The notes under the pieces were generated by a model. That model did not search any database. It worked only from the letters and a program-made list of their open reading frames with translations, and had not been told where the DNA came from. A stretch of DNA of 64,000 bases from Nymphaea colorata (lineage: Eukaryota > Streptophyta > Magnoliopsida > Nymphaeales > Nymphaeaceae), in the NCBI RefSeq assembly GCF_008831285.2, contig NC_045143.1, positions 9,807,503 to 9,871,502 of the forward strand, read 5' to 3'. Made by a program: the position numbers and the translations under genes. Below, piece by piece: positions 23,731 to 34,881 of the stretch (its first letter is position 1; each line of letters starts with the position of its first letter).

Positions 23731-24123
23731 ATGGCGTCCTCAATGAGAAAAGCTGTTGCAGGAATAGCCATGTTAGGTCTTATCCTGATCTGCATGTGGG
23801 CTCAGCCGCTTGAAGGAGCCCGGCCGCTTGAAGAAAGGAAGGTGAAGAAATGGAGAAGATGGCCGTTACTCGAGATGCTGCAGAAAGGCGTTCCCGAGCC
23901 CCCGTCTGAACATTCACATCGCAGGACAAGCCCCGGACAACCACGTCCTACGCTCAAGAATATGAACATTGCCGGTGGCCGCCGTTCCTCTTTGCTTCGT
24001 TATAATCAGCTCTCTCTGCCGCAGATGGGCCCCCAACCACCCGTCCGTAGAGATGCAGTCATGATAAAGATCACTGAAGTCGTACAGAGAACCCAGATGC
24101 TCTCAAATCCATTTCTCTCATAG
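23731..24123 (+). CDS. Small secreted protein, tandem family copy 4
   Basis: A 130-residue predicted secreted protein, the longest in the family. Signal peptide about residues 1-30 (MASSMRKAVAG, core, MWAQPLEGARP). Then a basic segment with KKWRRWPLLEML, shared with copy 1 and pseudogene 6, a PPSEHSHRR stretch, SPGQPRP, and the family motif TLKNMNIAGGRRSSLLR. Indels move the C-terminus out of the frame that stops copies 2 and 7, giving about 30 extra residues (to NPFLS). Most of the upstream block is cut off by Copia-2, but a TATA box and leader remain. No introns. Function unknown; the two subtypes (WRRW-type: 1, 4, 6; Gln/Pro-type: 2, 3, 7) suggest an old split in the family. Confidence 0.75.
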   Translation: MASSMRKAVAGIAMLGLILICMWAQPLEGARPLEERKVKKWRRWPLLEMLQKGVPEPPSEHSHRRTSPGQPRPTLKNMNIAGGRRSSLLRYNQLSLPQMGPQPPVRRDAVMIKITEVVQRTQMLSNPFLS

Positions 24124-24429
24124 ATTTTCTCCAACTTGCTTTTATCATGTTCAGCCCCGTATTTCTTGTAGGTTTCTTTTTTTTTTTGTATTTTCTTGCA
24201 AATTTATTATACTTGTTCACTGCATTAAACGAGAAGGTTGTCATAGGAAAGCAAAAAGAAAAAGCTTTTATAGAATGATCAATAATACTTTATTGTGGTT
24301 TCCATTTATCTTATTTCCCTTTACAAGATTGTCTTTGTGATTTCATGTATAACGTGTCATTTTCCCTTGAACCATTGAGCATGAGCTTATGGGCATGGAC
24401 TAGGGTTGTCAAAGACTGTAAAGCTGGAG

Positions 24430-26990
24430 AAAAAACAAATTTGAGCTTTCCTACACAAAATAATTGATAGACCACAAGAAACCATATTGGTCCAAATTCC
24501 AATGTGATAAATTCAATTGGATAATGTGAATCAACGTGGCAGCTCCTTCTTGGGAAAATATAGAATTGAAATGGATGCTGATGGCCTAATGTGCAAATTG
24601 TATTGAACAATTTAATAGAAAATAAATAAACAGAAAACCTTCCTCTCGACGTAGACCTCATTTTGAAACTGAACCATACAACTTTATTGTGTTTTTTTTG
24701 CCTCTGCAAAGTTACTTCAGGGAACATGTAGTTGTGATCGTGTCTAGCATTTTATAATTGAATTTAAGAAGAACATCCACATTTCACCACATTCATGAGA
24801 TCAAAACATAATGTTAAATATACACTCTAAGAAGATGCATTCCAATAAACAGTGTTTATCTTAAAATTCTCTATATCAGTGCTCGAATAGTCCTTTTACA
24901 TCTATTTTCTACTTTTCACACAGATGATACAGATTTTAGGGTTCAAAAGTAAGAATGTTGCAAGAGATAGCATGTGGATGGTAGAGGATCAAATGCATCA
25001 TTCCCTATGAGATGCAAATTCACATTGAAAAAAGGTAAGATGGCATAGGTATAAAATCCTTTTAACTGAAAGCATAAAAATCTGAAACAAGAAAACTGAA
25101 AATTTAAAAAAAGAAAAAAAGAGAACTCAGAAAAATGAAAATTTTCAATTTAAAATAAGAAAGCTAAAATGGAAAAACTTCTAATTAGCTAACATGACAT
25201 TGACAGGAACTACAACATCAAAAGCTTCATGTTCAAAAATTATATTACAAATTTGAAATCGCATTTAATATCATAGGTGACAGATAAGCTAGGTACTTAT
25301 AATTCAAAGTCTTGAAAACTAAACTTAAATGAAGAGACATAATTTACAAAAGTATTTACCCAACATGAAGCTCTTGAAATATAAACTTAAATTAAAAAAT
25401 GTAATTTATAAAACTATTTAACTAAGAATCTTCAATTGAAAGTATATTAGATGTAACAAAAAAACCTGAAATTAAAACTTTTTAGGACAAAGATAAAACT
25501 CAATCATCTTAAAATTTCATTGTAAGATGTACAAAATAAAAAAAAATATCAAACTTTAACAAAATATGTAAATTATCATTTTAAAGAAAAGAAACTTGAA
25601 ATGTGCATTTCAAACTTGAAAAGCAAAGTTACAACATTCAAATTTTAAAGTTGAATATTAGTGGTACAAACTCTTTAACATATAGAAAGGTGAAAATTTT
25701 AAAAATTAGTATCTAAATAAAATTGAAATTATGAACCCACAGGATACAATATGAAATTGCTATTTAAGTTAGGTGACTTGAAAACCCAAAGGTCAAAACC
25801 TGGGTTAGAAGCTCAAATTTAATTGAAAGAAAAGATTGGAAAGCAAAAGCTGAAAAGTAAAAAATAGATCATAAAAGGAGATGTAATTAAAAAATTGAAA
25901 ATTGTATTTGAAAATAAAATATGAACTAAAAAGCTTAAGAAATACGCTTCAATGTAGGTTATTTTAAAGCACAAAATTAGAATTTGGAAGTAAAGTTCAA
26001 ACTTAAGTACAAAATTTGTACAAAGTATGCCGAATAAAAGTGCAAAGTGTTTCAGATTCCAGTCAATGTGTGAAAGTTTGATCGGCATTACTTCATGAAC
26101 ATACATCTCATGTTACTTGAATTGAGAACTCACGCCCAATTTCCATTTTGTAGCATCTTTCTTTCATAGTATTCAATGCATTGTTCTAGTATATACATAC
26201 CTTAGAGGTTATCTATTGCTTGATGAAATGATTTAATATTCTTTGTTCATAACATATTGAAGATATTCTGTTGTTGGACAACTTGATAATCACATGGATG
26301 CATAATTACCATTTTTCGAAGCCTTATTCATGGTTCTATGCTAAAATGTTCTTAGGCAGCTAAGAGAAGGAGACTTCAAGGAAGAAGTTCCATAACTAAA
26401 AGGAAACCTAATGAAGATGTGAAGTCATTACGGGCCCCAATACATGAGGAAAAACCATTAGTTTCTTTTAACTCAATATTGACGGCAACAATTTATAAAA
26501 TATGAACGTGATATGTATGGAATATGGCAGTGCATGGTTCAAAAATTATGAAAACCTCTCTTCATAAGGAAAAATGGATGAAGAATAGCAAAGGGAAATA
26601 CGAGATTGAGAGAAACATGACCTCATTATTCGATTAATTTGCCCTTACGGAGCTGAAGGTCCTTGCTTCCGCTTGCTTATTATAGAGAGTTGAACTAGCA
26701 CTCAAATTGAGTGCACATGGGTGAGTACACAACAAATATACACTCAAAAGAAAAAAAAGGGGGTTGAAATATTCTAGAAATTCTTTATAAAAAATCTACA
26801 TTTTAGACATTTAACATTTTCATAATCTATGTTTCGTCCTTTTAAAAATGTCCCTTTTTTGGCTTTGTTATGGGTACTTTGGTAATTAAAATTATGCATA
26901 TATAATCAGTTTGGCACTCACCATGCAAGTTTTAGTACATGAGTCCAAGCAGAACTCACACCTAGTGATGGGATAATGTTTTACCTTGGA
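24430..26990. other. AT-rich intergenic DNA
   Basis: About 2.5 kb without any recognisable gene or element; many A-runs with AAACTTGAAA-type text. Longest frames are low-complexity and not shared with other units. Confidence 0.6.
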
Positions 26991-26998
26991 GGCAAAGG

Positions 26999-27164
26999 CA
27001 GTGGTGTAGCCACATGTGGGCTGGTGTCCGCAACTGTCCTGACCAGCTCTTTAAAATTCTTTTATTTTCACATTGATAAATTTAATATTTACTTTTATGC
27101 CTCTCTAAATATAAATGTTTCTAAACATGTGCCCCTCCAACTAATTTTCTTGGCTCCGCTACGG
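26999..27164. mobile_element. Short hAT relic with 8-bp target duplication
   Basis: 166 bp starting CAGTGGTGTAGCCA and ending GGCTCCGCTACGG (imperfect inverted repeats, about 10 of 14). Flanked by GGCAAAGG on both sides (26991-26998, 27165-27172). The ends resemble the 1-kb hAT elements, so it may be an internally deleted relative. Confidence 0.7.
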
Positions 27165-27512
27165 GGCAAAGGGTATGCCTTTAAGCAACATAGAGACAAA
27201 GAGGCTGGCAAAGCCTGGCAGGGGTTCTGCCCTCCTCATAAAAAAAAAAAAAAAATTTACATGTAAATTTTAAAATAATTGAAAAACTAATACGAAAACA
27301 TAAAAAAATAAAGATATAAGTAACAACATAAATTCATTACAAAAATAAAAACAAGCAGTTTGACATTAAAAACATGAAAAAAACCTAAAAAAATAAAAAA
27401 AAAATGTTTTTCGTATTTTTGTTTTGGCTTCTTTTCAAAAAATATGGCATTTATTTTTTGGCTGATTTAGCTTTCACGGTAAAGCAATTTTTGTCATTAT
27501 GGTTTAAAATGG

Positions 27513-27599
<87 letters not shown>

Positions 27600-27984
27600 C
27601 CTAGTATTCGTTAAGACATCTATAGAAGCTATGCACTCACCACAAAAGACCAAAAAAAAAAAATGGTTTAATTAACTCAGGATGATAGGTAGAATAGAAA
27701 GGGCCAACACGCGTTTCCCTCTGCCACTGCGGTGGAATCTGGCTCACGATCAGGTCGCTTCATATGCAAAAGCGGGTCTAGTCAAAGGAATCAACAGGAC
27801 TTGGCTACTAGGAGCTGAACTAAGCCAAGTCAACCAGTCGCCGATTTTCTTTGGCCCTCTTAGTCCGATCATAGTTAGTGTAAAAACTACTAGGAGATGT
27901 TAGTGTAAATTCTTTGGAAAAAATGAGACTAACGTAAATAAATAAGGATAATATTGTAAGTGTTCAGACTTTCAGACTCAGACG
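27165..27984. other. Unit 5 upstream region with (AT)n
   Basis: Holds an (AT)n microsatellite at 27515-27596. The segment 27755-27850 (AAAAGCGGGTCTAGTCAA...) resembles 18425 and 29140 in the upstream parts of units 4 and 6. No gene. Confidence 0.5.
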
Positions 27985-28325
27985 CCTTATAATTCTAATA
28001 ATTCAAGCGTGCAGAATGCTTTGCGCTGTTCCCCGTGTGTTTTTTAGCCGATTTCTGCCTAAAACACGAGAAAGAGAGCGATAGAAAAGAGAGAGGACTA
28101 AAGAAGCGATCATATCTTGATGAGTAAACAAATACGGGGAACTGAAAAAAGTTCAATTGAAATATATATATGCTTTATACTACCAATTACAAAGCATGCA
28201 TGCAAATCGTAGTCGCTCGTTCTATTTATTGATGCCTTTGATAGATCGACATCGCACAACCCATCTAACCCTCTCTCCCCATAACAGTTTTCGATCACCA
28301 TTACCACTAGGCACACCCCAGTAAC
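27985..28325 (+). pseudogene. Copy 5 remnant: promoter and leader without a gene
   Basis: Shows the family upstream text in degraded form (CAGAATGCTTTGCGCTGTTCC), the TTGATGAGTAAACAAATACGG text, a TATA stretch at 28161-28171, the short upstream ORF (28200-28232) and leader text GACATCGCACAACCCATC to GTTTTCGATCACCA. It ends near 28325 before any coding sequence; the signal-peptide region does not follow. Confidence 0.6.
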
Positions 28326-29216
28326 GTTAATTTTTTAACATATGTTATAAATATGTTCATCCACATATCAGAATGTACCACCGAAATAGATTAGCCAACA
28401 TTTCATAAAGAACTCGTCTCATAGGTTAATTATTTACCGTTATAGGCAATAGTAACTATTTGTTTCAAGTAAACGGATAATTTAGCAATACGTACGCCAA
28501 GATAAAACATTTATAAATTTAGAATAAATAACCAATTTGCATATAATTTAAAATCTCTTTTTGCCTTAGCATTTTTCTGGTTAATAAGCTTGTTTAAAGG
28601 CAAAAGATACCTACTTTCCCGGTTATTATTATGTTGATTAAGGCATGGTTATGGTGAAAAAAGTATCTTCTTTGGCTAAAACATGAGCTGCTTGTGAAGG
28701 TGAGCGTGTCGTCACATCTAAAGGAAAAGAAAGAAAAATTAATCATGGCAACCAACTTTAGGGGATTGAAAAGTTCAAATTAAAGCATAGTTTATTATCA
28801 CTAGGAAGGAACTAAGTGAAGTTCTTCCATTCTTGGTCGTATTCAAACCGTTCATGTATACGGATTTCATTAGTTCAAGCAAGCACTTGATGATGTAACT
28901 AGTTCAGGCTTGATGACCAGTTTAGTTGTTCCAATGTGGACTGGTTGGGTGTGGATCCGACCAAAGCCGACCCTTAGGATTAAACTATTGGCACTATTGA
29001 ATCAATATCTCATACAAATAACTTAATTCAATGCAAAGAATTAAAGGAGGCAACGTAAATGGGACCAGCAGCTGATGACGGCCATGGCAAATGAAGGAAC
29101 GTCCTTGATGTCCGCTATCTTTTGGACACAAAAGCGAGTCAAGCAATTGAATAAAATTTAATTAATCAGAAACCACGCTTAACCAAGTCAATCAAGAGAG
29201 GGAGACAGACAGAGAG
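28326..29216. other. Upstream region of unit 6, no gene seen
   Basis: Weak match to the upstream segments of other units (for example 28365-28490 against 3960-4090). No TATA/upstream block was found immediately before copy 6. Confidence 0.5.
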
Positions 29217-29292
29217 GTGTTGTGGGTCATCACGCAACCCATCAAAACCCTCTCCTCATATAATAGCTTTTCAGTTGGAATATCCCCAATCA

Positions 29293-29353
29293 ATGGCTTC
29301 TTCATTGAGAAACGCAGTTGCAGCAGTCTGCCTTCTCTTCCTCTCCATGGGGG
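29293..29353 (+). pseudogene. Copy 6 pseudogene, first part (signal peptide)
   Basis: ATG then MASSLRNAVAAVCLLFLSMG, the family signal peptide with a shortened core. It breaks inside the codons for M-G-A, where Copia-3 begins. The five G residues 29349-29353 are the left target duplication. The leader text (CGCAACCCATCAAAACCCTC) is present but the TATA region is missing. Confidence 0.85.
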
Positions 29354-29850
29354 TGATAACACACGAAAGGAGGATGCTAATGCACAAAATCAGCAACTGA
29401 CGCCAGCTCCTTCCCTCTCTCATGAACCAGCTCATCAGCAACCGACGCCCCCTCCAACAGCTGTCATTCTTTCCATTGATAAGGCACCAGCTCACGCACT
29501 AGAGAACTTGACGCCATTCACGTCTCACGCACAAGAGAAACCATTCGTCTCTCCAGCTCATAATGTTCCCACATCAGTAGGTGCAAGAGTAGGTGCAAGA
29601 GATAAAGATGATGACAATGGAAAAAAGATCTGTCGGTTTCAACAAAAGAGAGATTTCAGGAATCAAAATTGTAGATGGAAAGAAGCACAGAAAATGGAAT
29701 GTGCATTGAATTCAAATTCATTTGTAAAATCTATATAAACCCCATATGAAAGGAAACCAATCCATTGAGAAAAATTCCAAGGACTGAGATCGTGGAGTAG
29801 GATTATTCTGAACCTCGTTAAACTTTCTTTCTCATCATCTTTCTTTCTCA
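29354..29850 (+). repeat. 5' LTR of Copia-3
   Basis: 497 bp, TGATAACACACG to TTTCTTTCTCA. Longer than the 3' LTR by a 12-bp duplication (GTAGGTGCAAGA) and an about 30-bp segment near 29670. Confidence 0.9.
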
Positions 29851-29862
29851 TGGTATCAGAGC
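29851..29862 (+). other. Primer-binding site of Copia-3
   Basis: TGGTATCAGAGC directly after the LTR, the standard plant initiator tRNA-Met complement. Confidence 0.9.
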
Positions 29863-30113
29863 CGTAAAAGCTCTCACCAGCAAATTGCGTGACGCCGGAG
29901 GTTTACAAGTGCCGCAATTGTTGTCGAAGGACGCACCGCACCCTCGCCAAAGAAGATCTTCAAGGCGCGACTTTCTCTGCGGCGCGTTTTTGACTGGAAG
30001 CGATTCTCAGGTCGAGCTAGGCGGCGTTGGATTCGGTTTTTAGACAAAGTTGCAGATTTTTTGGACGATTCTGTGAAGAGATACATAATTTACAAGTGTC
30101 GCAGGTTTTCAAC

Positions 30114-31050
30114 ATGTCGACATCTGTAACAAATTCTACAGCTAAGTACCCCTATACCTCCACCGTGAATCTGGCTAATTTTGTTTCTATCAAGCTGTCA
30201 CACAAGAATTTCTTGCTGTGGAAAACACAAATTCTTGGACTCATAGAGAGTCAAGATTTGTTTGGATTCATCGATGGGTCGATTCCCCGACCGGCTTCTA
30301 CCATAGAAACTACCGAAAATGGTGAATCGTGAGACGACTAAATCCTGATTTTTCTGCTTGGAAAAAATCAGATTGTCTTTTAAGGGGATGGATAACTGGT
30401 TCCCTCATGGAAGAAGTCCTAGGACTAGTCATGGGACATGATACCGCTGCACAGGTATGGAAAACACTTACAGGAGCTTTCGCTCGAGAATCAAAAGATA
30501 GAGAAATTATGTTGACAAGAAAATTACAACTCTTTCGGAAACAAAACAAATCTGTCACCTGAATATGTCACAGGGTTCAAGGCCATATGTGAAGAACTTG
30601 CTGCAATAGGAAAGCCTCTGACAGATGATGACAAGGTTTTCTGGCTAGTCAATGGGCTTGGACCAGGATAGGAGTCATTTATGACTTCCATCCTCAAGCC
30701 GCCGGTACCATCCTACCTCGACGCCGTATCCTTACTCCAAGGACATGAAACAATGAAATATCTACATGCATGAGAGACCAGACTAAATAGTCAAATGGCT
30801 TTTTTCACATGACAGTCTAACAACCAAAACAACAGAAAACGCTACAACAACAACTGGCAGAACAGCAATACCAATACTCGATTCAATTCTAAGGGACGTG
30901 GGTTCAATCCGACAACTCAGACTCAAAATATGCAACGACCGACTAACGGAGAGTCCACCAAATCAAAGGTATCATGTCAAATTTGTGGATTAAATAATCA
31001 TAGTGCCTTCAAATGTTATCATAGATTTGATCATGCATATCAGTATCGTG
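30114..31050 (+). pseudogene. Copia-3 gag
   Basis: Begins MSTSVTNSTAKYPY. Early motif LSHKNFLLWKTQ and FGFIDGSIPRP, then a frame change near 30330; the next frame has NPDFSAWKKSDCLLRGWI and VWKTLTGAFA. Further stops at about 30669 and 30772. A glutamine/asparagine-rich stretch precedes the zinc knuckle CQICGLNNHSAFKCYH (about 30980). Confidence 0.8.
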
Positions 31051-31059
31051 ATACGCCCC

Positions 31060-31512
31060 AAGCCTTCGCTGCTATGAAAGTCTCCGATCCAACTGACCAA
31101 GACTGGTTTCCCGATACCAGAGCAAGTTCTCATATGACCGATGATCCAGATAAACTTAAGAGTTGCATTACTTATGATGGAACTTAAAAAATTATGGTAG
31201 GAAATGGTCAACATCTTGATATTACACACGTACTACTGATATTCATGTGGGCAATCGCACGATACCTCTAGACAATGTTGTGGTTGTACCCGATATTAAG
31301 AAGAATCTTATTTCTGTCAGCCAACTTACATCTTTTATGTCCTATGTATTTGAATTCTCTTCGAATTGCTTTTCTATTAAGGACAAGAAGATCAAGGAGG
31401 TGATTGCAACGGGATCTAGAGAAGGCGACTTACATGCATTCAAGACAAAACCAAGGACTGTGTTCTTCTCAACAAGGTTCCGATCAGCTCCCTTTGAAGT
31501 TTGGCATGGACG
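31060..31512 (+). pseudogene. Copia-3 protease and start of pre-integrase domain
   Basis: Protease site reads WFPDTRASSHMT near 31103: the essential Gly after Asp-Thr is Arg, so it should be inactive. A TAA at 31186 follows. The pre-integrase motif starts as FEVWHGRL and is cut there by the 3.3-kb insert; it resumes at 34882 after the insert. Confidence 0.75.
31451..31512 (+). repeat. Left copy of 62-bp repeat flanking the insert
   Basis: CCAAGGACTG...TTGGCATGGACG; repeated at 34820-34881 with three mismatches. Confidence 0.9.
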
Positions 31513-31654
31513 GTTGTAATCACTCCAAATTTTTCTAAAAGATTATGATGTTTTATCCAAGCACGAAACTCAAATTTAGATCCAAAATGTAACTTCTATA
31601 TCCAAAACCCAAGTTCAGATCCAAATCGATTATTTAAGACCCATTTGCCCTCCC

Positions 31655-31985
31655 TTTGACAAAAAGACTCCTTTTAGAGGGTGATTTTAGTCTTTTTGGG
31701 TGGACAAGACCGAATTTGCCCTTCTTTTTGACAAAAAGTCTCCTTTTAGAGGGTGATTTTAGTCTTTTTGAGTGGATAAGACCAAATTTGCCCTTGCTTT
31801 TGACAAAAAGTCTCTTTTTAGATGGTGATTTTAGTCTTTTTGGATGGACAAGACCAAATTTGCCATTCTTTTTGACAAAAAGTCTTCTTTTAGAGGGTAA
31901 TTTTAGTCTTTTTTGGTAGCTATGACCCATTTGCCCTTCCTTTTGACAAAACAATCTTTTTTTATCGGGTGATTTTAGTCTTTTT
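31655..31985. repeat. 72-bp tandem repeat, about 4.5 units
   Basis: Units start with TTTGACAAAAAG at 31655, 31727, 31799, 31871 and 31942. Because 72 is divisible by three, a false repetitive frame appears on the minus strand. Confidence 0.9.
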
Positions 31986-32028
31986 AGATCAAAAAATTCA
32001 AATTTAGGGTTTTGGCTCCAAAATCCTC

Positions 32029-32036
32029 TATAAATA
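32029..32036 (+). promoter_or_regulatory. TATA box in the insert
   Basis: TATAAATA in CCTCTATAAATACCCCC, then a purine/pyrimidine leader. Typical of an LTR U3/R junction. Confidence 0.5.
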
Positions 32037-34506
32037 CCCCCAATATCCCCCTTCTTGGGCAAGATTGGCCCTTGAGAGAAACTCTAGTGTATTCTCACTT
32101 GAAGACTTAGAGTTTCTCTTGAGCTCTCTCTCTCCCCTCTTCCTCTCTCCATTTCCCTCTCCAACTTGGAACAAGCTACAACCCTCTTGGAGGCATCATT
32201 TGGAGCTTCACTCAAAGGGGATTTTCAAGTGAATGTGTTTATCTTCCTTAGGTCATTTCTCATTAGAGGTATGTAATCATCATCTCTCTCATTTTTTTTT
32301 TTTTTCTTTTCTCTCATCTTTATCTCCCCATTGCTAAAAGATATAGCACTCAACCTCTTTTTAGAGACAAGAGGCTATGCTCAAGTGCACTGGAAGCATG
32401 AGAAGATGCGATGATATTTTACTTTATGATTAAATCATGTTCTTTCAAGTATTCTTGTTGTTGTTGTTCTTTCCCTTCATGAATATATTCTTGTTGTTAT
32501 TGTTATTTTCTTTCTTCAATATAGTCTTATTCTTGTTATTTTCTTTTCTCTCTTCCTCTTCTCCCCATAGCCAAAGGAGATAGCACTTAATCCCTTTTTA
32601 GAGACAAGAGGCTATGCTCAAGTGCATTGAGAGCATGGAAGGATGACATGATCTTTCATTTCGTGATTGAATTATGCTTTATCTTTTATTAAATATGGCA
32701 TTGTTTTTCTTTTCTACATTTTCTCCTCATCTTCATCTCCCTATGGCTAAAGGAGGTAGCACTCAATCTCTTTTTAGAGACAAGAGGCTATGCTCAAGTG
32801 CACCGGGAGCATGGAAAAATGAGATGATCTTTCATTTTAATCATGTTCTTTATTTTCATTAATACATTCTTTTTGTTCTTTTGCTTCCTCTTATTTTCCT
32901 CTATTCCCTATTTCCCCATGGCCAAAGGAGATAGCTCTCAATCTCTATTTTAGAGTCAAGAGGCTATACTCAAGTGCACCGGGAATATAAGAAGATGAGG
33001 TGACATATCATTTCACAGTTACATCATGTCCTCCCTCCTAATTGAACCTTGCACTTTCCGTCATCCTCTTTCTCTTTTTCCTTCTTTGAATGTTGTCTAT
33101 ATATTTTCCATGCATAGTTGCTTGGTTTTCTACTTATATGTGAATGTATGGTGGGAATGAGAGTGTGGTTTGAAAACTCTTTATTTCATATTAATTTTTG
33201 AGGTTGGAACTTGTCCAACCCGAGATAAACCCTCACGAAAATGTACATGTTAATATGCATTTGCATGTCATTTTGCACTAGTTTCCTTCTTAATCATTCC
33301 ATTAGAAACCCTAAAGAGTGTCTCATTATGTTGCTTGTTTTCTTTCATACCCAACGGTGAAAGAAATATATCCCTTACAACAAACTAAATAATAACATTT
33401 TATGCTTATTTTCAAAAACATTTTCAAAAGGAACCTTATGTTCTTAGGGAGTTAGCTTAGACTCTTACATGAGTCCAAGCTCCCCTCCGGCCCACATAAA
33501 ACTTGAAGTTGATAATTTTAAGTTGTTCTTTGATTTCTAATCTTGTGAAGGTATGGATGTATACACATGTTATATACATCTATGCCAACATGATGACCCC
33601 CCATCTTTCTCTCTCTATGCTTTCACTTTCCATTTTATAAATGTTTATATGTGCATGAATACGTATGTACATGTGCTCCATTTCCTCTCTTTTAAATATT
33701 TATTCCTCTTTTCAAGACAAATGTTTTCTCTTATAAAATTTCTCATACCCATATATACGTATGATATTTTTATTTTCCTCTAAAATCTCTCTTTCTCTTC
33801 AAATCAATGCAACTTTTTCTCTTAAGCTTTTATATATGTGTATATGTGATGGTATGTACACATATATGCATATCTTTCTCTATCTCTCTCTCTTTCTTTT
33901 CATAAGAGTGTTTTATCTCTTATATTCTTTTTAACATTCTCCCTCACGAACTTTCTATTTACTAACTTCATTAAGACCACAAACCAAGTAATGATCCAAT
34001 ATTAGAATCATGCTTGATGGTCTACAATCCCTATTCCTTTTCAAAAACTTTTTCTTCTTATATACAATTATAACAACAAAATCTTAGATGTATGTTGTGG
34101 TAGGAATGACTTTAGATGAATGTTGTGGTAGGAATGTTTTACATTCTTTCAATCATATAGGATAAATGCATCCATGCATTCTCACCCACTTTATTTCACT
34201 TATGATCACAAGCATCTCTCCAAAAGAACTTAAGCAAGAAGGGATGGAGTTCTAGCTAGGTGGTAACCGAATTAGAGCAAAATCTCAAACCTACTTAAAG
34301 TCTTTAAGAGAACACTAAAGTGATTTCAAAATGATTTCACTAGCTTTTCAAATGATATTTACTAGTTTCACTTTTTCCTCAAAACATTTCACATTTTCAA
34401 GCAATTCTTCAAGAACCTTTTCAAAAGTTTGAAACTTCAAACTTTCAATATTTTCTACACCGCGTATAGAATCAAAAAGATGTTTAAGTTAAAACGGAAT
34501 GCATCA

Positions 34507-34812
34507 ATGATAAGCATAGCCCTTGGGTTGATTACCCCTAGTAAAGGCACCGGGAACGGTCGATCCTCGTACCAACGGGCGAGTCCCTTTCTTTCCTCTT
34601 TCAAAACAAAAACCTCATTTTTCTGGAGCACTCCAAAACCAATGAAAATTTTAGGATTAATGATAAACATTGCCCTTGGGTTGATTACCCCCGGCAAAGG
34701 CGCCGGGAACGATCGATCCTCGTACCGACGGGCGAGTCCCTTTCTTTTCTCTTTCAAAACAAAAACCTCATTTTCTGGAGCACTCCAAAACCAATGTAAA
34801 TTTTTGGGATGC
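34507..34812. repeat. About 152-bp tandem repeat, two units
   Basis: Both units contain CCTTGGGTTGATTACCCC, GATCCTCGTACC and CTGGAGCACTCCAAAACC; they differ by scattered substitutions. Confidence 0.85.
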
Positions 34813-34819
34813 AAACACT

Positions 34820-34881
34820 CCAAAGACTGTGTTCTTCTCAACAAGGCTCTGATCAGCTCCCTTTGAAGTTTGGCATGGACG
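34820..34881 (+). repeat. Right copy of 62-bp repeat flanking the insert
   Basis: Matches 31451-31512 except three positions; continues into GACTTGGCCATCC, the proper Copia-3 sequence. Confidence 0.9.

Larger units (their letters stand above)
31513..34819. mobile_element. 3.3-kb LTR-like insert inside Copia-3
   Basis: No coding domains. Contains a 72-bp tandem array (31655-31985), a TATAAATA box at 32029-32036 followed by a likely transcribed leader, four repeats of a longer unit around AGAGACAAGAGGCTATGC (near 32362, 32600, 32776, 32951; spacing about 239, 176 and 174 bp) and two repeats of about 152 bp (34507-34810). A long, repeat-rich, non-coding body with one TATA box suits a solo LTR of a large Gypsy-type element; this is inference. 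Candidate ends TGTAATCACTCC and GATGCAAACA fit TG...CA, but no 5-bp target duplication is visible there. Confidence 0.55.

Noticed and set aside
29217-29738. 173-codon open frame with repeated HAQEKPFVSPAHN-like text
   Set aside because: Lies in the Copia-3 5' LTR and recurs in the 3' LTR (tail of the 36512-37927 frame). It is LTR sequence, not a gene.
19079-29862. TGGTATCA motifs as tRNA gene fragments
   Set aside because: They sit directly after LTRs and are retrotransposon primer-binding sites.
31634-32062. Minus-strand frame with 24-residue Lys-rich repeats
   Set aside because: Produced by the 72-bp tandem repeat, whose period is divisible by three. There is no start context, and it lies in a non-coding insert.
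34429-34866. 145-codon frame with two similar halves
   Set aside because: Translation of the 152-bp tandem repeat in the LTR-like insert.
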